In this document: positions 9,332 through 18,359 of the stretch, piece after piece | How the letters are laid out: every line of letters begins with the position of its first letter | Position numbering within the stretch: position 1 is the first letter of the stretch | Source of the DNA: Microbacterium terregens | Lineage (GTDB): Bacteria; Pseudomonadota; Alphaproteobacteria; Sphingomonadales; Sphingomonadaceae | Reading direction: 5' to 3' | Assembly (NCBI RefSeq): GCF_027922045.1 | Contig: NZ_BSEX01000006.1 | Span: 478,120 to 542,119 of the forward strand | Length of the DNA: 64,000 nt | Translations under genes and position numbers: made by a program | Notes under the pieces: model-generated | Told to the model about the DNA's origin: nothing | The model's database searches: none | What the model saw: only the letters and a program-made list of their open reading frames with translations

Positions 9332-10318
9332 TCAGCCGGGCAGCTTGTAGTTGATGGTGATGTTCTTCCAACCGCCTTCATACAGCTCGTCGGGCAGTTC
9401 GAAGGGGGCGCACTGGATGATCGCCGCCGCCGCGAGTTCGCCCACGCGCTGCGCATAGCGGCCGTTCTCGTCGTCGACGCCGGACTGGCCCATCAGCTTG
9501 GGACGCGCGGTCAGGCTGCCGTCCTTCGCCATCTGCAGGTTGATGCGCGAGCGGATACGGTTGGCGCCCGGCCCCGGATTGGTGATCCGGTTGGCGCAGG
9601 GCTGGACCTGGCGGCTGATCGCCGCGGCCAGGCCGGCGAGCGACTGCGCGCCGACTTGCGCCGCACGCGCGGTCTGGCCCTTGCCCTTTTCGGCTGCCGT
9701 GTCGGCAAGGCTCTTGGCGAAGTCGGCGCCCAGCCGCGATCCGCGCGGCTTGGCTGCCTTTGCCGCCGCGTCGGTGCCGCTGCCCTTCGCCGGGGCCGCC
9801 TTGGGCTTGGCGGCGGCCGCTGCGGGCTTGGCCGGGGCGGGCTTTGCGGCAGGCTTTGCCGCCGGTTTCGGCTCGGCCTTGGGCGCGGGCTTTGCCGGTG
9901 CCTTGGGCGCAGGCTTGGGCGCCGGGGCCGGCTTGGGCTTGGGCGGCTGCGGCCTGGGAACGGGTTTCGGCGCCGGCTGCGGCTTAGGCGCCGGCTTCGG
10001 CTCGGGCCGGGGCTCGGGCTTGGGCTGCGGCACGGGGGGCGCAGGCGCAGGCTGGGGCTCCGGCTCGGGCGCGGTCTCTTCCGGGGGTGCCGCGTCTTCC
10101 GGCGCGCCCTGCTCGGGTGCCACCGACTGGTCGGGCGCCTCGGTCTCGGCTGGCGCGGTCGATTCCAGCGCGACCTCGTCCACCAGGCTGACGTCGATCG
10201 GCGGCGACATCTTCAGCTCTTTGGGCTGTTCGCCCTTCCAGACGAGCGACAGGCCGACGAACAGCAGCGCGTGCCCGATCGCCGCCCCGCCCAGCGCCCA
10301 TTTTTCCGTACGGCTCAT
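9332..10318 (-). CDS. tolA: TolA envelope-linking protein
   Basis: 328 residues. The start MSRTEKWALGG has GGAGGTGCGGCG upstream. A single N-terminal transmembrane helix (about 8-28) contacts TolQ/TolR. It is followed by a long Pro/Ala/Lys/Glu-rich periplasmic linker (about 50-200) made of PKPAPKP-like repeats, and a C-terminal globular domain (about 230-328) with the QVQPCANRI and NLQMAKDGSL segments of the TolA/TonB C-terminal fold. It transmits proton-motive force to TolB/Pal. The identity rests on operon position as much as sequence, since the domain also resembles TonB. Confidence 0.9.
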   Translation of the reverse strand: MSRTEKWALGGAAIGHALLFVGLSLVWKGEQPKELKMSPPIDVSLVDEVALESTAPAETEAPDQSVAPEQGAPEDAAPPEETAPEPEPQPAPAPPVPQPKPEPRPEPKPAPKPQPAPKPVPRPQPPKPKPAPAPKPAPKAPAKPAPKAEPKPAAKPAAKPAPAKPAAAAAKPKAAPAKGSGTDAAAKAAKPRGSRLGADFAKSLADTAAEKGKGQTARAAQVGAQSLAGLAAAISRQVQPCANRITNPGPGANRIRSRINLQMAKDGSLTARPKLMGQSGVDDENGRYAQRVGELAAAAIIQCAPFELPDELYEGGWKNITINYKLPG

Positions 10319-10346
10319 CGCCGCACCTCCGTTACGAACCGCACGA

Positions 10347-10787
10347 TCAGGGCGCATCCCCCTGCGTCGACACCAGCGCCACGCGGTTCAACCCCGCGCG
10401 GTTGAGCTCGCCCATCACCCGCATCACCCGGCCATAATCGAGCGCAGTGTCGGCGCGCAGCATCACCTGCCGCGGCTCGGCACCGGCCGGCTGGCTGCCC
10501 ACGATGCGCGCCAGCTGCTCGGGCAACGCCTGCTCGCTGACGGGCGTGTCGCCCAGATAGATGCTGCCATCGGCGGCGAGCGACAGCTGCACCGGCTCCT
10601 GCTCCTGCTCCAGCCCCTTGGCGCGGCTGTCGGGCAGGTTCACCGGCACGCCGGTGGTGAGCAGCGGCGCCGTCACCATGAAGATGATCAGCAGCACCAG
10701 CATCACGTCGACCAGCGGGGTTACGTTGATCTCCGCCATCGGCGTGCGCCGGCCCTTGCCGCGGCTGGACGGAAGCTGCATCGCCAT
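10347..10787 (-). CDS. tolR: Tol-Pal protein TolR (ExbD family)
   Basis: 146 residues. The family signature is clear: a short basic cytoplasmic tail, then MAEINVTPLVDVMLVLLIIFMV, where the Asp of PLVDV is the conserved protonatable residue of the TolQR motor. The periplasmic domain ends with DYGRVMRVMGELNRAGLNRVALV. It forms the inner-membrane motor with TolQ. The start lies 4 bp after the tolQ stop. Confidence 0.95.
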   Translation of the reverse strand: MAMQLPSSRGKGRRTPMAEINVTPLVDVMLVLLIIFMVTAPLLTTGVPVNLPDSRAKGLEQEQEPVQLSLAADGSIYLGDTPVSEQALPEQLARIVGSQPAGAEPRQVMLRADTALDYGRVMRVMGELNRAGLNRVALVSTQGDAP

Positions 10788-10791
10788 GGGC

Positions 10792-11484
10792 TTAGTCCAC
10801 GCCTTCCAGCTGGCGGCTCAGCGTCGCGTGGAACGCGTCGGCGAAGCGGTTGAGCCGCGCCTCCACCTGGTTGATGCGGTGGCTGTAGCGGTTGTACGCG
10901 ATCACCGCCGGGATGGCGGCGAACAGCCCAATCGCGGTGGCGAACAGCGCCTCGGCGATGCCCGGCGCCACCACCGCCAGGCTGGTGTTCTGGGCCTGAG
11001 CGATGCCGGTGAAGCTGCGCATGATGCCCCACACGGTGCCGAACAGGCCCACGAACGGCGCGACCGAGCCGATCGTCGCCAGCACGTTCAGCCGGTCCGA
11101 CAGCTTGTCGACCTCCTCGGCCACCGCAGACCCCATGCTGGTCGCCAGCCGCTCGCGCGTGCCGTCGCGGTCGATCCTGGTGCTCGCGGTCGAGCGGCGC
11201 CATTCGCGCACGCCCGCGGCAAAGACGTGGGCGACGGCGCTCTTGCCGGTCACGTGCTTCTTGTGGAACGCGTCGATGTCCTCGGTCCGCTCGAACTCCT
11301 CGACGAACGCCTCGGTGTCGCGGCGCACGCGGCGCAGCCGGCCCAGGAAGGTCAGGATGATCGCCCAGGTCCAGATGCTGGCGGCCAACAGCCCCAGCAT
11401 CACGAACTTCACGACCCAGTCCGCCTGCATGAACAAGCCAATCGGCGACATGGAGGCCGCGTCGGTATTTACCAGAACGTCCAT
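10792..11484 (-). CDS. tolQ: Tol-Pal protein TolQ (MotA/TolQ/ExbB proton channel)
   Basis: 230 residues with three transmembrane helices (about 20-42, 140-160, 175-198). The GSVAPFVGLFGTVWGIM motif of the MotA/TolQ/ExbB family is intact, followed by PGIAEALFATAIGLFAAIPAVIAYN. With TolR it forms the proton-driven motor that energises TolA at the septum. The gene starts 7 bp after ybgC, so translation is probably coupled. Confidence 0.96.
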   Translation of the reverse strand: MDVLVNTDAASMSPIGLFMQADWVVKFVMLGLLAASIWTWAIILTFLGRLRRVRRDTEAFVEEFERTEDIDAFHKKHVTGKSAVAHVFAAGVREWRRSTASTRIDRDGTRERLATSMGSAVAEEVDKLSDRLNVLATIGSVAPFVGLFGTVWGIMRSFTGIAQAQNTSLAVVAPGIAEALFATAIGLFAAIPAVIAYNRYSHRINQVEARLNRFADAFHATLSRQLEGVD

Positions 11485-11491
11485 CAGGCTC

Positions 11492-11947
11492 TCAGCTTTC
11501 CTTCCAGATCAGGGTCTCGAACGTGCGCCGCCAGGCCGGCGGATGCCGACGCGGGGTGCCCGATGGTGCCACGAACGCCACCTCGACCTCCGCTTCGGCT
11601 ACCAACACCGAACCCTGCATTACTCGTTGATGAATGACGACCGATGCCGCGCGCAACTGCGTCATGCGGCTGACCACCACCAGCGTGTCGTTGAGCCGCG
11701 CAGGGCTCGCATAGCGGATGTGCAGGTCGCGGATCGCATAGGCCCCCTCGCCCGCCTCGAACGCGGCGCGCTGGTCGCAGCCGGTCAGCCGCAGCATGTC
11801 CGAACGCGCCCGCTCCATGTAGCGCAGATAGTTGGCATGGTAGACCACGCCCGACAGGTCCGTGTCCTCGAAATAGACGCGCAGGGCGAACCGGTGTTCG
11901 GCGCCGTCGAAGCGGCCTTCGCTGGGGCAGTCCAGGGGTGGCGTCAT
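11492..11947 (-). CDS. ybgC: Tol-Pal-associated acyl-CoA thioesterase YbgC
   Basis: 151 residues of the hotdog-fold 4HBT family. The signature YFEDTDLSGVVYHANYLRYMERAR is nearly the family consensus, with the catalytic Asp in TDLSGVVYHANY. It hydrolyses short-chain acyl-CoA or acyl-ACP thioesters in the cytoplasm; its link to Tol-Pal is conserved context whose mechanism is uncertain. It is the first gene of the tol-pal operon. Confidence 0.94.
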   Translation of the reverse strand: MTPPLDCPSEGRFDGAEHRFALRVYFEDTDLSGVVYHANYLRYMERARSDMLRLTGCDQRAAFEAGEGAYAIRDLHIRYASPARLNDTLVVVSRMTQLRAASVVIHQRVMQGSVLVAEAEVEVAFVAPSGTPRRHPPAWRRTFETLIWKES

Positions 11948-12051
11948 CCGCGCGGGTCTAGCCGAGGCGGTCCAGCCGGGGAAGGGTGTGCGAGAAGCCG
12001 TGTTCGTACCGCCCTCCCAAAGCGCAACCGTACCCGCTCGCTCCCTCCTTC

Positions 12052-12142
12052 CGTGCTCCCGCGCAGGCGGGAGCCCAGGGCACCAGGCGCTACCAGGCGT
12101 TGCTCTGCCGGACCCTGGATCCCTGCCTGCGCGGGGATACGG
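12052..12142. repeat. REP pair, family B
   Basis: The left hairpin is CTCCCGC...GCGGGAG followed by CCCAGGG. The right, inverted hairpin begins CCCTGGATCC and pairs GGATCCCTGCC with a slightly imperfect GCGGGGAT arm. It sits between ybgC and the ilvD stop. Confidence 0.8.
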
Positions 12143-12157
12143 GAAAAAGCGATCCGC

Positions 12158-14008
12158 CTAACCCTCCACCTGGCTCACGTCGCGCACCGCGCCGCGCGCG
12201 GCGTTGGTGGTGAGCGCCGCATAGGCCCGCAATGCCGGCGACACCTCGCGCTTGCGGCCGAACGGCTTCCACGCCTTCGCCCCGCGCGCCTCCATCGCCG
12301 CGCGCCGCTCGGCGAGCACCGCATCGTCCAGGTCCAGGCGGATGCCGCGGTTCGGGATGTCGATCAGGATCGGATCGCCCGTCTCGACCAGCGCGATCAG
12401 CCCACCCTCGGCTGCTTCCGGCGAGACATGGCCGATCGACAGACCGGACGTGCCGCCGGAGAAGCGCCCGTCGGTGATGAGCGCACAGGCCGCGCCCAGC
12501 CCCTTCGACTTCACATAGCTGGTCGGGTAGAGCATTTCCTGCATCCCAGGCCCGCCCTTCGGCCCTTCATAGCGGATCACCACCACGTCGCCGGCCTCGA
12601 CCTGGTTGCCCAGGATCCCCGCCACCGCCGCATCCTGGCTCTCATAGACGCGCGCGCGCCCGCGGAAGGTCAGGATCGAATCATCGACACCCGCCGTCTT
12701 CACGATGCACCCCTCGGGCGCGAGGTTGCCGAACAACACCGCCAGGCCCCCGTCCTTAGAGAAGGGATGCTCGGTCGACCGGATCACGCCGCTCTGGCGA
12801 TCGGTGTCGAGATCTTCCCAGCGCTCCGCCTGACTGAACGCCGTCTGCGTCGGCACGCCACCGGGGGCTGCGCGGAAGAAGTCGCGCACCTCCTCGCTGT
12901 TGGTGCGGCCGATGTCCCAGCGCGCGAGCGCGTCGGCCATGGTCGGCGCATGCACTGTCGGCAGGCTCGCGTCGATCAGCCCGCCGCGCTCCAGCTCCCC
13001 CAGGATCGACATGATGCCGCCCGCCCGGTGGACGTCCTCCATGTGCACGTCGGCCTTCGCGGGTGCGACCTTGCACAGGCACGGCACCCGCCGCGACAGC
13101 CGGTCGATGTCGGCCATGGTGAAGTCGACGCCCGCCTCGTGCGCGGCCGCCAGCAGGTGGAGCACCGTGTTGGTGGAGCCCCCCATGGCGATGTCTAGGC
13201 TCATCGCATTCTCGAACGCGCCCATGGTGGCGATGCCGCGCGGCGTCGCGGTGACGTCGTCCTGCTCGTACCAGCGCTTGGCGAGATCGACGATCAGGTG
13301 CCCGGCCTCGCGGAACAGCTTCTCGCGATCGGCATGGGTGGCCAGCGTCGAGCCGTTGCCCGGCAGCGACAGCCCCAGCGCTTCCGTCAGGCAGTTCATC
13401 GAATTGGCGGTGAACATGCCCGAGCAGCTGCCGCAGGTGGGACACGCCGAGCGTTCGACCGCGGCCACTTCCTCGTCGCTGTAGCTTTCGTCGGCGGCGA
13501 CCACCATCGCGTCGACCAGGTCGAGCGCGCGCTTCTTACCCTTCACCACGACCTTCCCGGCTTCCATCGGCCCGCCGGAGACGAACACCGCGGGCACGTT
13601 GATGCGCAGCGCCGCCATCAGCATGCCGGGCGTGATCTTGTCGCAGTTGGAGATGCAGACCATCGCGTCGGCGCAATGGGCGTTGACCATATATTCCACG
13701 CTGTCGGCGATCAGTTCGCGACTGGGCAGCGAATAGAGCATGCCGCCGTGGCCCATCGCGATGCCGTCGTCGACCGCGATGGTGTTGAACTCCTTGGCGA
13801 CGCCGCCCGCCGCCTCGATCTCGCGCGCGACCAGCTGGCCCAGGTCCTTGAGGTGGACGTGCCCCGGCACGAACTGGGTGAAGCTGTTCACCACCGCGAT
13901 GATCGGCTTGCCGAAGTCCGAATCCTTCATCCCCGTCGCGCGCCACAGGCCGCGGGCGCCGGCCATGTTGCGGCCGTGGGTGGTGGTACGCGAACGATAT
14001 GCGGGCAT
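12158..14008 (-). CDS. ilvD: Dihydroxy-acid dehydratase
   Basis: 616 residues, normal for IlvD. It dehydrates 2,3-dihydroxy-isovalerate and the methylvalerate analogue to the 2-oxo acids in valine and isoleucine synthesis. Fe-S ligand motifs are intact: [10 protein letters not shown] (Cys122) and [15 protein letters not shown] (Cys195). The C-terminal [23 protein letters not shown] signature is also present. AAAGAGTGTC precedes the ATG. The gene is monocistronic, and its AT-rich leader (about 14060-14110) presumably holds the promoter. Confidence 0.96.
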   Translation of the reverse strand: MPAYRSRTTTHGRNMAGARGLWRATGMKDSDFGKPIIAVVNSFTQFVPGHVHLKDLGQLVAREIEAAGGVAKEFNTIAVDDGIAMGHGGMLYSLPSRELIADSVEYMVNAHCADAMVCISNCDKITPGMLMAALRINVPAVFVSGGPMEAGKVVVKGKKRALDLVDAMVVAADESYSDEEVAAVERSACPTCGSCSGMFTANSMNCLTEALGLSLPGNGSTLATHADREKLFREAGHLIVDLAKRWYEQDDVTATPRGIATMGAFENAMSLDIAMGGSTNTVLHLLAAAHEAGVDFTMADIDRLSRRVPCLCKVAPAKADVHMEDVHRAGGIMSILGELERGGLIDASLPTVHAPTMADALARWDIGRTNSEEVRDFFRAAPGGVPTQTAFSQAERWEDLDTDRQSGVIRSTEHPFSKDGGLAVLFGNLAPEGCIVKTAGVDDSILTFRGRARVYESQDAAVAGILGNQVEAGDVVVIRYEGPKGGPGMQEMLYPTSYVKSKGLGAACALITDGRFSGGTSGLSIGHVSPEAAEGGLIALVETGDPILIDIPNRGIRLDLDDAVLAERRAAMEARGAKAWKPFGRKREVSPALRAYAALTTNAARGAVRDVSQVEG

Positions 14009-14169
14009 GACACTCTTTCTACCGAAATCGCGCCGCCCCTACGCCAGCAGCACCAGCGTTCGCAACATTTTATTGCGTGTTTAGTGGTCGGAAAGAAATT
14101 TCAGGAATGATCGCTTTCCCTAACGCTGCCTTCACGCACCCGAGGTGAACCCGCACGCCGCCCCCCTCC

Positions 14170-14260
14170 AGTGCTCCTGCAAAGGCAGGAGCCCAGAGTT
14201 CCGGAAGCTGCCAAGCGTTGCTCTGCTTGGCCCTGGGTTCCTGCCTGCGCAGGAACACGG
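14170..14260. repeat. REP pair, family B
   Basis: The left hairpin is CTCCTGC...GCAGGAG and the right is TTCCTGCC...GCAGGAA, separated by a core containing CCAAGCGTTGCTCTGCTTGG, itself partly self-complementary. It lies between ilvD and the DapF-like gene. Confidence 0.85.
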
Positions 14261-14282
14261 TGTCGGCGGCGATAGGGCGGGT

Positions 14283-15233
14283 TCAGAGCCCCGCGAGCAT
14301 CGCCTCCCAAGCCGCAACCTCGTCAGGCCGCCGCGCAACCACTTCCAGTTCACCCAAGGTGGCGGTCGCAGGATCAAACGCGATCCGCCCCTCCCACTCG
14401 AACGTCGCATTGCCCGCGATCGTCACTTCGGCAGCCTCGGTCGCGCTCGCCCGCACCATGCCGCCGCGGTTGAACACCCGCGTCTCGCGGTCGAACGGGA
14501 TGCGCCCCGTCCGCGCCGCGGCATAGGTCGACGCCGCCATCGCGCTGCCGCAGCTGTTGGTGAGCCCCACGCCCCGCTCATAGGTGCGCACGAACAAGGC
14601 CGGCGCGTCCTTGCTGCCGCGCACCTCCACGAAGCTGACGTTGCCGCGCGCAGGGAGCAGCGCGGGTGCCGCCTCGCACCAGTCGCCCAGCGCGACCAGC
14701 TCGGCCTCGTCCACCCGGTCGACGAACGTCACCAGATGCGGGTTCGGCATCGCCACTGCGGTAAAAGCACGCGCGCTCGGCAGCCCCGCGATCGGCGCGT
14801 CGATCACCTCGGTTTGCGCAATCCGCAGGCCGACGTCGGCGGCGAGCGTCGACACCGGCCCCACCCGCGTGCGGATGGTGGTGACGCCCGGCGCCAGCTT
14901 GGGCTGCAGCCGCGCCTCGGCATCGCTGGTCTTGAGCAGCACGCGCGCGTCGGCGATCCCCAGCCGCTCGAACCCCAGCCGCGCGGTGCAGCGCACGCCG
15001 TTCAGGCACGTCTCCGCCTCGCTGCCGTCGGAGTTGAACATGCGCATCCCGAACGCATGGGTCGCATCGCCGCGGGTCAGCAGCAGCAGCCCGTCGCCGC
15101 CGACCGGCCCGGCGCGATCGGCCAGCGCGCGCGCCAGCCGCACCCAGGCGTTCTCCGGCAGATCCAGCTCGCGCGCGTCCACCAGCGGGAAGTCGTTGCC
15201 CGACCCGTGGCATTTGACGAACGCGATCTGCAT
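14283..15233 (-). CDS. DapF-family epimerase (diaminopimelate epimerase-like)
   Basis: 316 residues, about 40 longer than typical DapF because of a C-terminal extension. The N terminus MQIAFVKCHGSGNDFPLVDA matches the DapF start (HGxGNDF). Both catalytic cysteines are present: Cys76 in ETCLNGVRC and Cys228 in TNSCGSAM. Each motif departs from consensus, CLNG instead of CGNG and CGSAM instead of CGSGA. It may catalyse LL- to meso-diaminopimelate conversion, or be a paralogue acting on another amino acid such as a proline derivative. It stands alone rather than in a lysine or peptidoglycan operon and diverges from the DUF2339 gene. Confidence 0.75.
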   Translation of the reverse strand: MQIAFVKCHGSGNDFPLVDARELDLPENAWVRLARALADRAGPVGGDGLLLLTRGDATHAFGMRMFNSDGSEAETCLNGVRCTARLGFERLGIADARVLLKTSDAEARLQPKLAPGVTTIRTRVGPVSTLAADVGLRIAQTEVIDAPIAGLPSARAFTAVAMPNPHLVTFVDRVDEAELVALGDWCEAAPALLPARGNVSFVEVRGSKDAPALFVRTYERGVGLTNSCGSAMAASTYAAARTGRIPFDRETRVFNRGGMVRASATEAAEVTIAGNATFEWEGRIAFDPATATLGELEVVARRPDEVAAWEAMLAGL

Positions 15234-15336
15234 GGCCGGACACTCCTGATGGGCACCGGCGCATATAGGCGTGTCGGTGCGCGCGTCCACGCGAATGCAT
15301 GCGGACTTGCGCGCGCGGCTGTGCCACAACCCGCCC

Positions 15337-17838
15337 GTGGACCTGTTCATGACGCTTCTGTTCGCCGGCATCGTCGCCGCGCTCGTCCTGATGTGGCGCC
15401 GCCTGACGGCGGTCGAGCGTGAGGTGGAGTACCTTCGCGAGGCGCTGGTCGAGGCGCGGTTCGAGGCACCGGCCCAGCCGATCGCCACCCCGCCAGCGGT
15501 CGAACGCCGCGATGAGCCTGCCGTCGTCCAGCGCCCCGCTGCGCCTGCCGCGCCCCTCTCCGCCCCGCTCGAACCCGAGGCGCCGCCCAAGCCGCGCTTC
15601 GAGATGCCGAGCTTTGAGGCGCTGGTCGGCGGCCGCCTGCCGGTATGGGTCGGCGGGGCCGCGCTGGTGCTCGCCGGCGTCTTCCTGGTGCGGCTTTCGA
15701 TCGAGAGCGGCCTGCTCACCCCCGGCATCCGCACCGTCCTCGCCGGGCTGTTCGCGCTGCTGCTGCTCGCCGGCGGCGAAGTCGCCCGCCGCCTGCCCGC
15801 CACCCGCGACGACCCCCGCATCGCGCAGGTGCTCGCCGGCGCCGGCATCGCCAGCGCCTATGCGACCCTCTATCTCGCGGCGGCGGCCTACGATCTGGTG
15901 AGCCCGATCGCCGGCTTCGCGATCATGCTCGCGATCACCGGCGTCGCGCTGGGGCTGGCGCTTCGCCACGGCCCGCCCACCGCGGTCATGGCGCTGGCAG
16001 GCGGGTTCGCCGCGCCGCTGGTCGCCGGCTTCGACGCGGCCGGCATCGGCCCGCTGCTCGTCTATCTCGGCCTGTTCGTCGCGGCGCTGCTGTGGCTGGC
16101 GGTCGCGCGCGGCTGGATGTGGCTGGCGCTCGCGGCGGGAGCCTCGGCGTTCGGCTGGGCCGGCTTCCTGCTCGCCGCGGTTCGCGCCGACGAGGTCGGT
16201 GGTGTCGCCGCCTTCATCGTCGCGCTTGCGCTCGGCGTCACCCTCGCGCTCCCCTCCGCCGGCATCCAGCGCCCGTGGCTGCGTGCCGCGCCGATGGTGG
16301 CGGGCCTCGCACAGCTGCTGCTCGCCGCCCCCTTGCTCGACTTCGGCCCGCTCGCCTGGGGCTTCTATCTCGTCCTCTCGGCGGCCGCGCTGTTCCTGGC
16401 GTGGCGCGACCCCAAGCTGATGCCGGCACCCATCGCCGCACTCGGCCTGGTGCTGGTGCTGCTCGGCGTCGGGCTGATGCGCCCCGCCCCTGGGATCACC
16501 GCCACCGCCGCCATCCTCGCGACGCTGCTGTTCGCCATCCCCGGCCAGCTGCTGTCCCGCACGGGCCGAGGCTGGGCGCTGCTCGGCGTCGTCGGCACCG
16601 CGGGACCGGGGCTCGTCGCCCAGCTCGCTGCCACCAGGCTGCTCGACCCCGGCTTCTGGTGCCTGCTCGACCTGTTGCTCGCCGGCGCTTGCGCGTGGCT
16701 GAGCTGGCGCCACCGCGACCGCGCCAACGCGCAGGACACCGGCCTCGTCGGCGGTGGGCTCGCCGCCGCGGCGTTGCTCTCGGCTGGCCTCCAGCAGATC
16801 GTGCCGGGCGCGCTGGTCGCCCTGCCGCTCGCCGCTGCGATGGCCGCGCTCGCCGGCTGGGGGCGTGTCACCGGCGACGCTTCGGTGCGCCGTCTGACCC
16901 TCCTGCCGCTGCTCGGGCTGCTGGTGCTGGCGCTGATCCCGCTCGCCCAGGTGGCGGAAGCGTTCGGCCGCTCGCTGTTCGGGGAGATGCTGCCCTATCG
17001 CCTGCTGCCGCCGCTCCGCGACATTCTGCGCTTCCTTGGCCTCCCCACGGCCGTGCTGGTCGCGATCCTGTTCGCCGACCGGCAGAGCTTCGGCCGCGCC
17101 CGCCGCATCGCCCTCGCCATCGCCGGCGGTGCGGTGCCGCTGCTCGCCTATCTCTTGCTGAAGCAACCCTTCGCCATCGCCGAGCCCCCTGCCTTTGCCG
17201 CCATTGGCTTCGTGGAGCGCGCGGTCATCACCCAAGCGCTGCTTCTCGGCGGCTGGGCGCTGGTCCGCACCCACCGCTTCCCCCAGGCCGCCGGCCTGCT
17301 GCTCGCGCTCGGCGTCGCCCGCATCGTCTGGTTCGACCTGATGGTGTTCAACCCCGCCGGCGTGGTCCAGGCGGTAGGGGCAATCCCGCTGCTGAACGCC
17401 GCCACGCTGCACTTCGCGCTCGCCGCCGCGTTTTTCTGGACGCTGCCGTCCCGCCGCGGCATTCGCCCGCTCGCCGCCGCGCTCACCCTGCTGGCGCTGG
17501 TCGCCACGGTGCGCCAGGCGACGCACGGCAGCATCCTCACCGGCCCGCTCGGGACCGGCGAGAACTGGGGCTATTCGGCCGCCATGCTCGGCCTGTCGCT
17601 GTTCTGGCTGTGGCGCGGCATCACCGCCAAGGCGTCGGACCTGCGCCTGCTCGGCCTGCTGCTGCTCACCGCCACCACCTTCAAGGTGTTCCTGGTCGAT
17701 GCCGCCGCGCTGGAGGGCGTGCTGCGCATCCTCTCCTTCCTGGGCCTCGGCTTCGCACTCATCGGCATCGGCTGGGCCTATCGCCGCTTCCTCACGGAAG
17801 CCGGTAGTGCTCCGCCAGCCGATCGAGCGCCAGCGTAA
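15337..17838 (+). CDS. Large DUF2339 polytopic membrane protein
   Basis: About 833 residues from a GTG (VDLFMTLLF). An ATG four codons later is equally possible, and neither has a clear ribosome site. The layout fits DUF2339: an N-terminal helix, a short coiled coil (VEREVEYLREALVEARFE), a Pro/Ala-rich linker, the motif FEMPSFEALVGGRLPVWVGG, then some 20 hydrophobic helices to the C terminus. The ending pattern LLTATTFKVFLVDAAALEGVLRILSFLGLG is typical of the family. The function of DUF2339 proteins is not established; an envelope role is a guess. It runs convergent into the DUF6456 gene, overlapping its 3' end by 47 bp. Confidence 0.85.
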   Translation: MDLFMTLLFAGIVAALVLMWRRLTAVEREVEYLREALVEARFEAPAQPIATPPAVERRDEPAVVQRPAAPAAPLSAPLEPEAPPKPRFEMPSFEALVGGRLPVWVGGAALVLAGVFLVRLSIESGLLTPGIRTVLAGLFALLLLAGGEVARRLPATRDDPRIAQVLAGAGIASAYATLYLAAAAYDLVSPIAGFAIMLAITGVALGLALRHGPPTAVMALAGGFAAPLVAGFDAAGIGPLLVYLGLFVAALLWLAVARGWMWLALAAGASAFGWAGFLLAAVRADEVGGVAAFIVALALGVTLALPSAGIQRPWLRAAPMVAGLAQLLLAAPLLDFGPLAWGFYLVLSAAALFLAWRDPKLMPAPIAALGLVLVLLGVGLMRPAPGITATAAILATLLFAIPGQLLSRTGRGWALLGVVGTAGPGLVAQLAATRLLDPGFWCLLDLLLAGACAWLSWRHRDRANAQDTGLVGGGLAAAALLSAGLQQIVPGALVALPLAAAMAALAGWGRVTGDASVRRLTLLPLLGLLVLALIPLAQVAEAFGRSLFGEMLPYRLLPPLRDILRFLGLPTAVLVAILFADRQSFGRARRIALAIAGGAVPLLAYLLLKQPFAIAEPPAFAAIGFVERAVITQALLLGGWALVRTHRFPQAAGLLLALGVARIVWFDLMVFNPAGVVQAVGAIPLLNAATLHFALAAAFFWTLPSRRGIRPLAAALTLLALVATVRQATHGSILTGPLGTGENWGYSAAMLGLSLFWLWRGITAKASDLRLLGLLLLTATTFKVFLVDAAALEGVLRILSFLGLGFALIGIGWAYRRFLTEAGSAPPADRAPA

Positions 17839-18268
17839 GCACCAGCCGCCCGGCCCGGGCCGGCCAGCCCAGCGCCTTTTCCGCCGCCGGCAAGCCCTCG
17901 CCCGCACACACCACCCGCCACAGCACGTCGGCCAGCCCCGGCCCCGCCGCCGCGATCGCCGCGTCGAAGCGGCGCTTGGCCGACAGCTGCGGTCCGCCCG
18001 GCGTACCCGCGGAGGGCGCACCCCGGCTGCCGCTGCCGCGTGGCCCCGCATCCCAACGCATCGTCACCCGCGGCCCCAGCGATGCCCGCTCGTAATCCTC
18101 GCGCAGCTGCTCGCCCGCATCGAACTGGCGCGGGCTCACCAGCCCGCGCGCGCGCAGCCACGACAGCGGCGATTCGGCCAGGTTCACCGTGACGCTGCGC
18201 CGCCCCCGCGCCGGCGGGGTACTCGCCACCCGTTCGCCCTCCAGTCCGCGTTCGGCCAGTTCGCGCAT
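17792..18268 (-). CDS. DUF6456 domain protein
   Basis: 158 residues. The start MRELAERGLEGERV has GGAGAGGAACG upstream. The N-terminal half contains VTVNLAESPLSWLRARGLVSPRQFDAGEQLREDYERA, the middle is a Gly/Ser/Pro linker, and the C-terminal half (about 100-158) holds ADVLWRVVCAGEGLPAAEKALGWPARAGRLVLTLALDRLAEHY, the DUF6456 core. The helix pattern there (GLPAAEKALGWPARAGRLVL) looks like a helix-turn-helix, which would make it a DNA-binding factor, but no function is established. It diverges from an XRE regulator across a 91 bp gap holding a perfect palindrome. Its 3' end overlaps the DUF2339 gene. Confidence 0.8.
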   Translation of the reverse strand: MRELAERGLEGERVASTPPARGRRSVTVNLAESPLSWLRARGLVSPRQFDAGEQLREDYERASLGPRVTMRWDAGPRGSGSRGAPSAGTPGGPQLSAKRRFDAAIAAAGPGLADVLWRVVCAGEGLPAAEKALGWPARAGRLVLTLALDRLAEHYRLP

Positions 18269-18326
18269 CGTTCCTCTCCATCGTTGCGACTCGTCCTTGC
18301 CACAGCGGCTTGTTTGTAGGACAGTG

Positions 18327-18345
18327 ACAAACCGATATGGTTTGT
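18327..18345. promoter_or_regulatory. Perfect palindromic operator between DUF6456 and XRE genes
   Basis: ACAAACC (18327-18333) and GGTTTGT (18339-18345) are exact inverted repeats around GATAT. A further TTTGT half-site lies at about 18312-18316. The palindrome ends 14 bp before the XRE start codon and lies inside the shared divergent promoter region, an arrangement expected for an autoregulating XRE dimer. Confidence 0.6.
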
Positions 18346-18359
18346 TGCGGGAGCCGGAG

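Noticed and set aside
14578..18051. A 1157-codon open frame on the minus strand
   Set aside because: It runs antisense through the DUF2339 gene and dapF, and its translation is low-complexity Arg/Gly/Glu/Gln without domains. It is a side effect of high GC at third codon positions.
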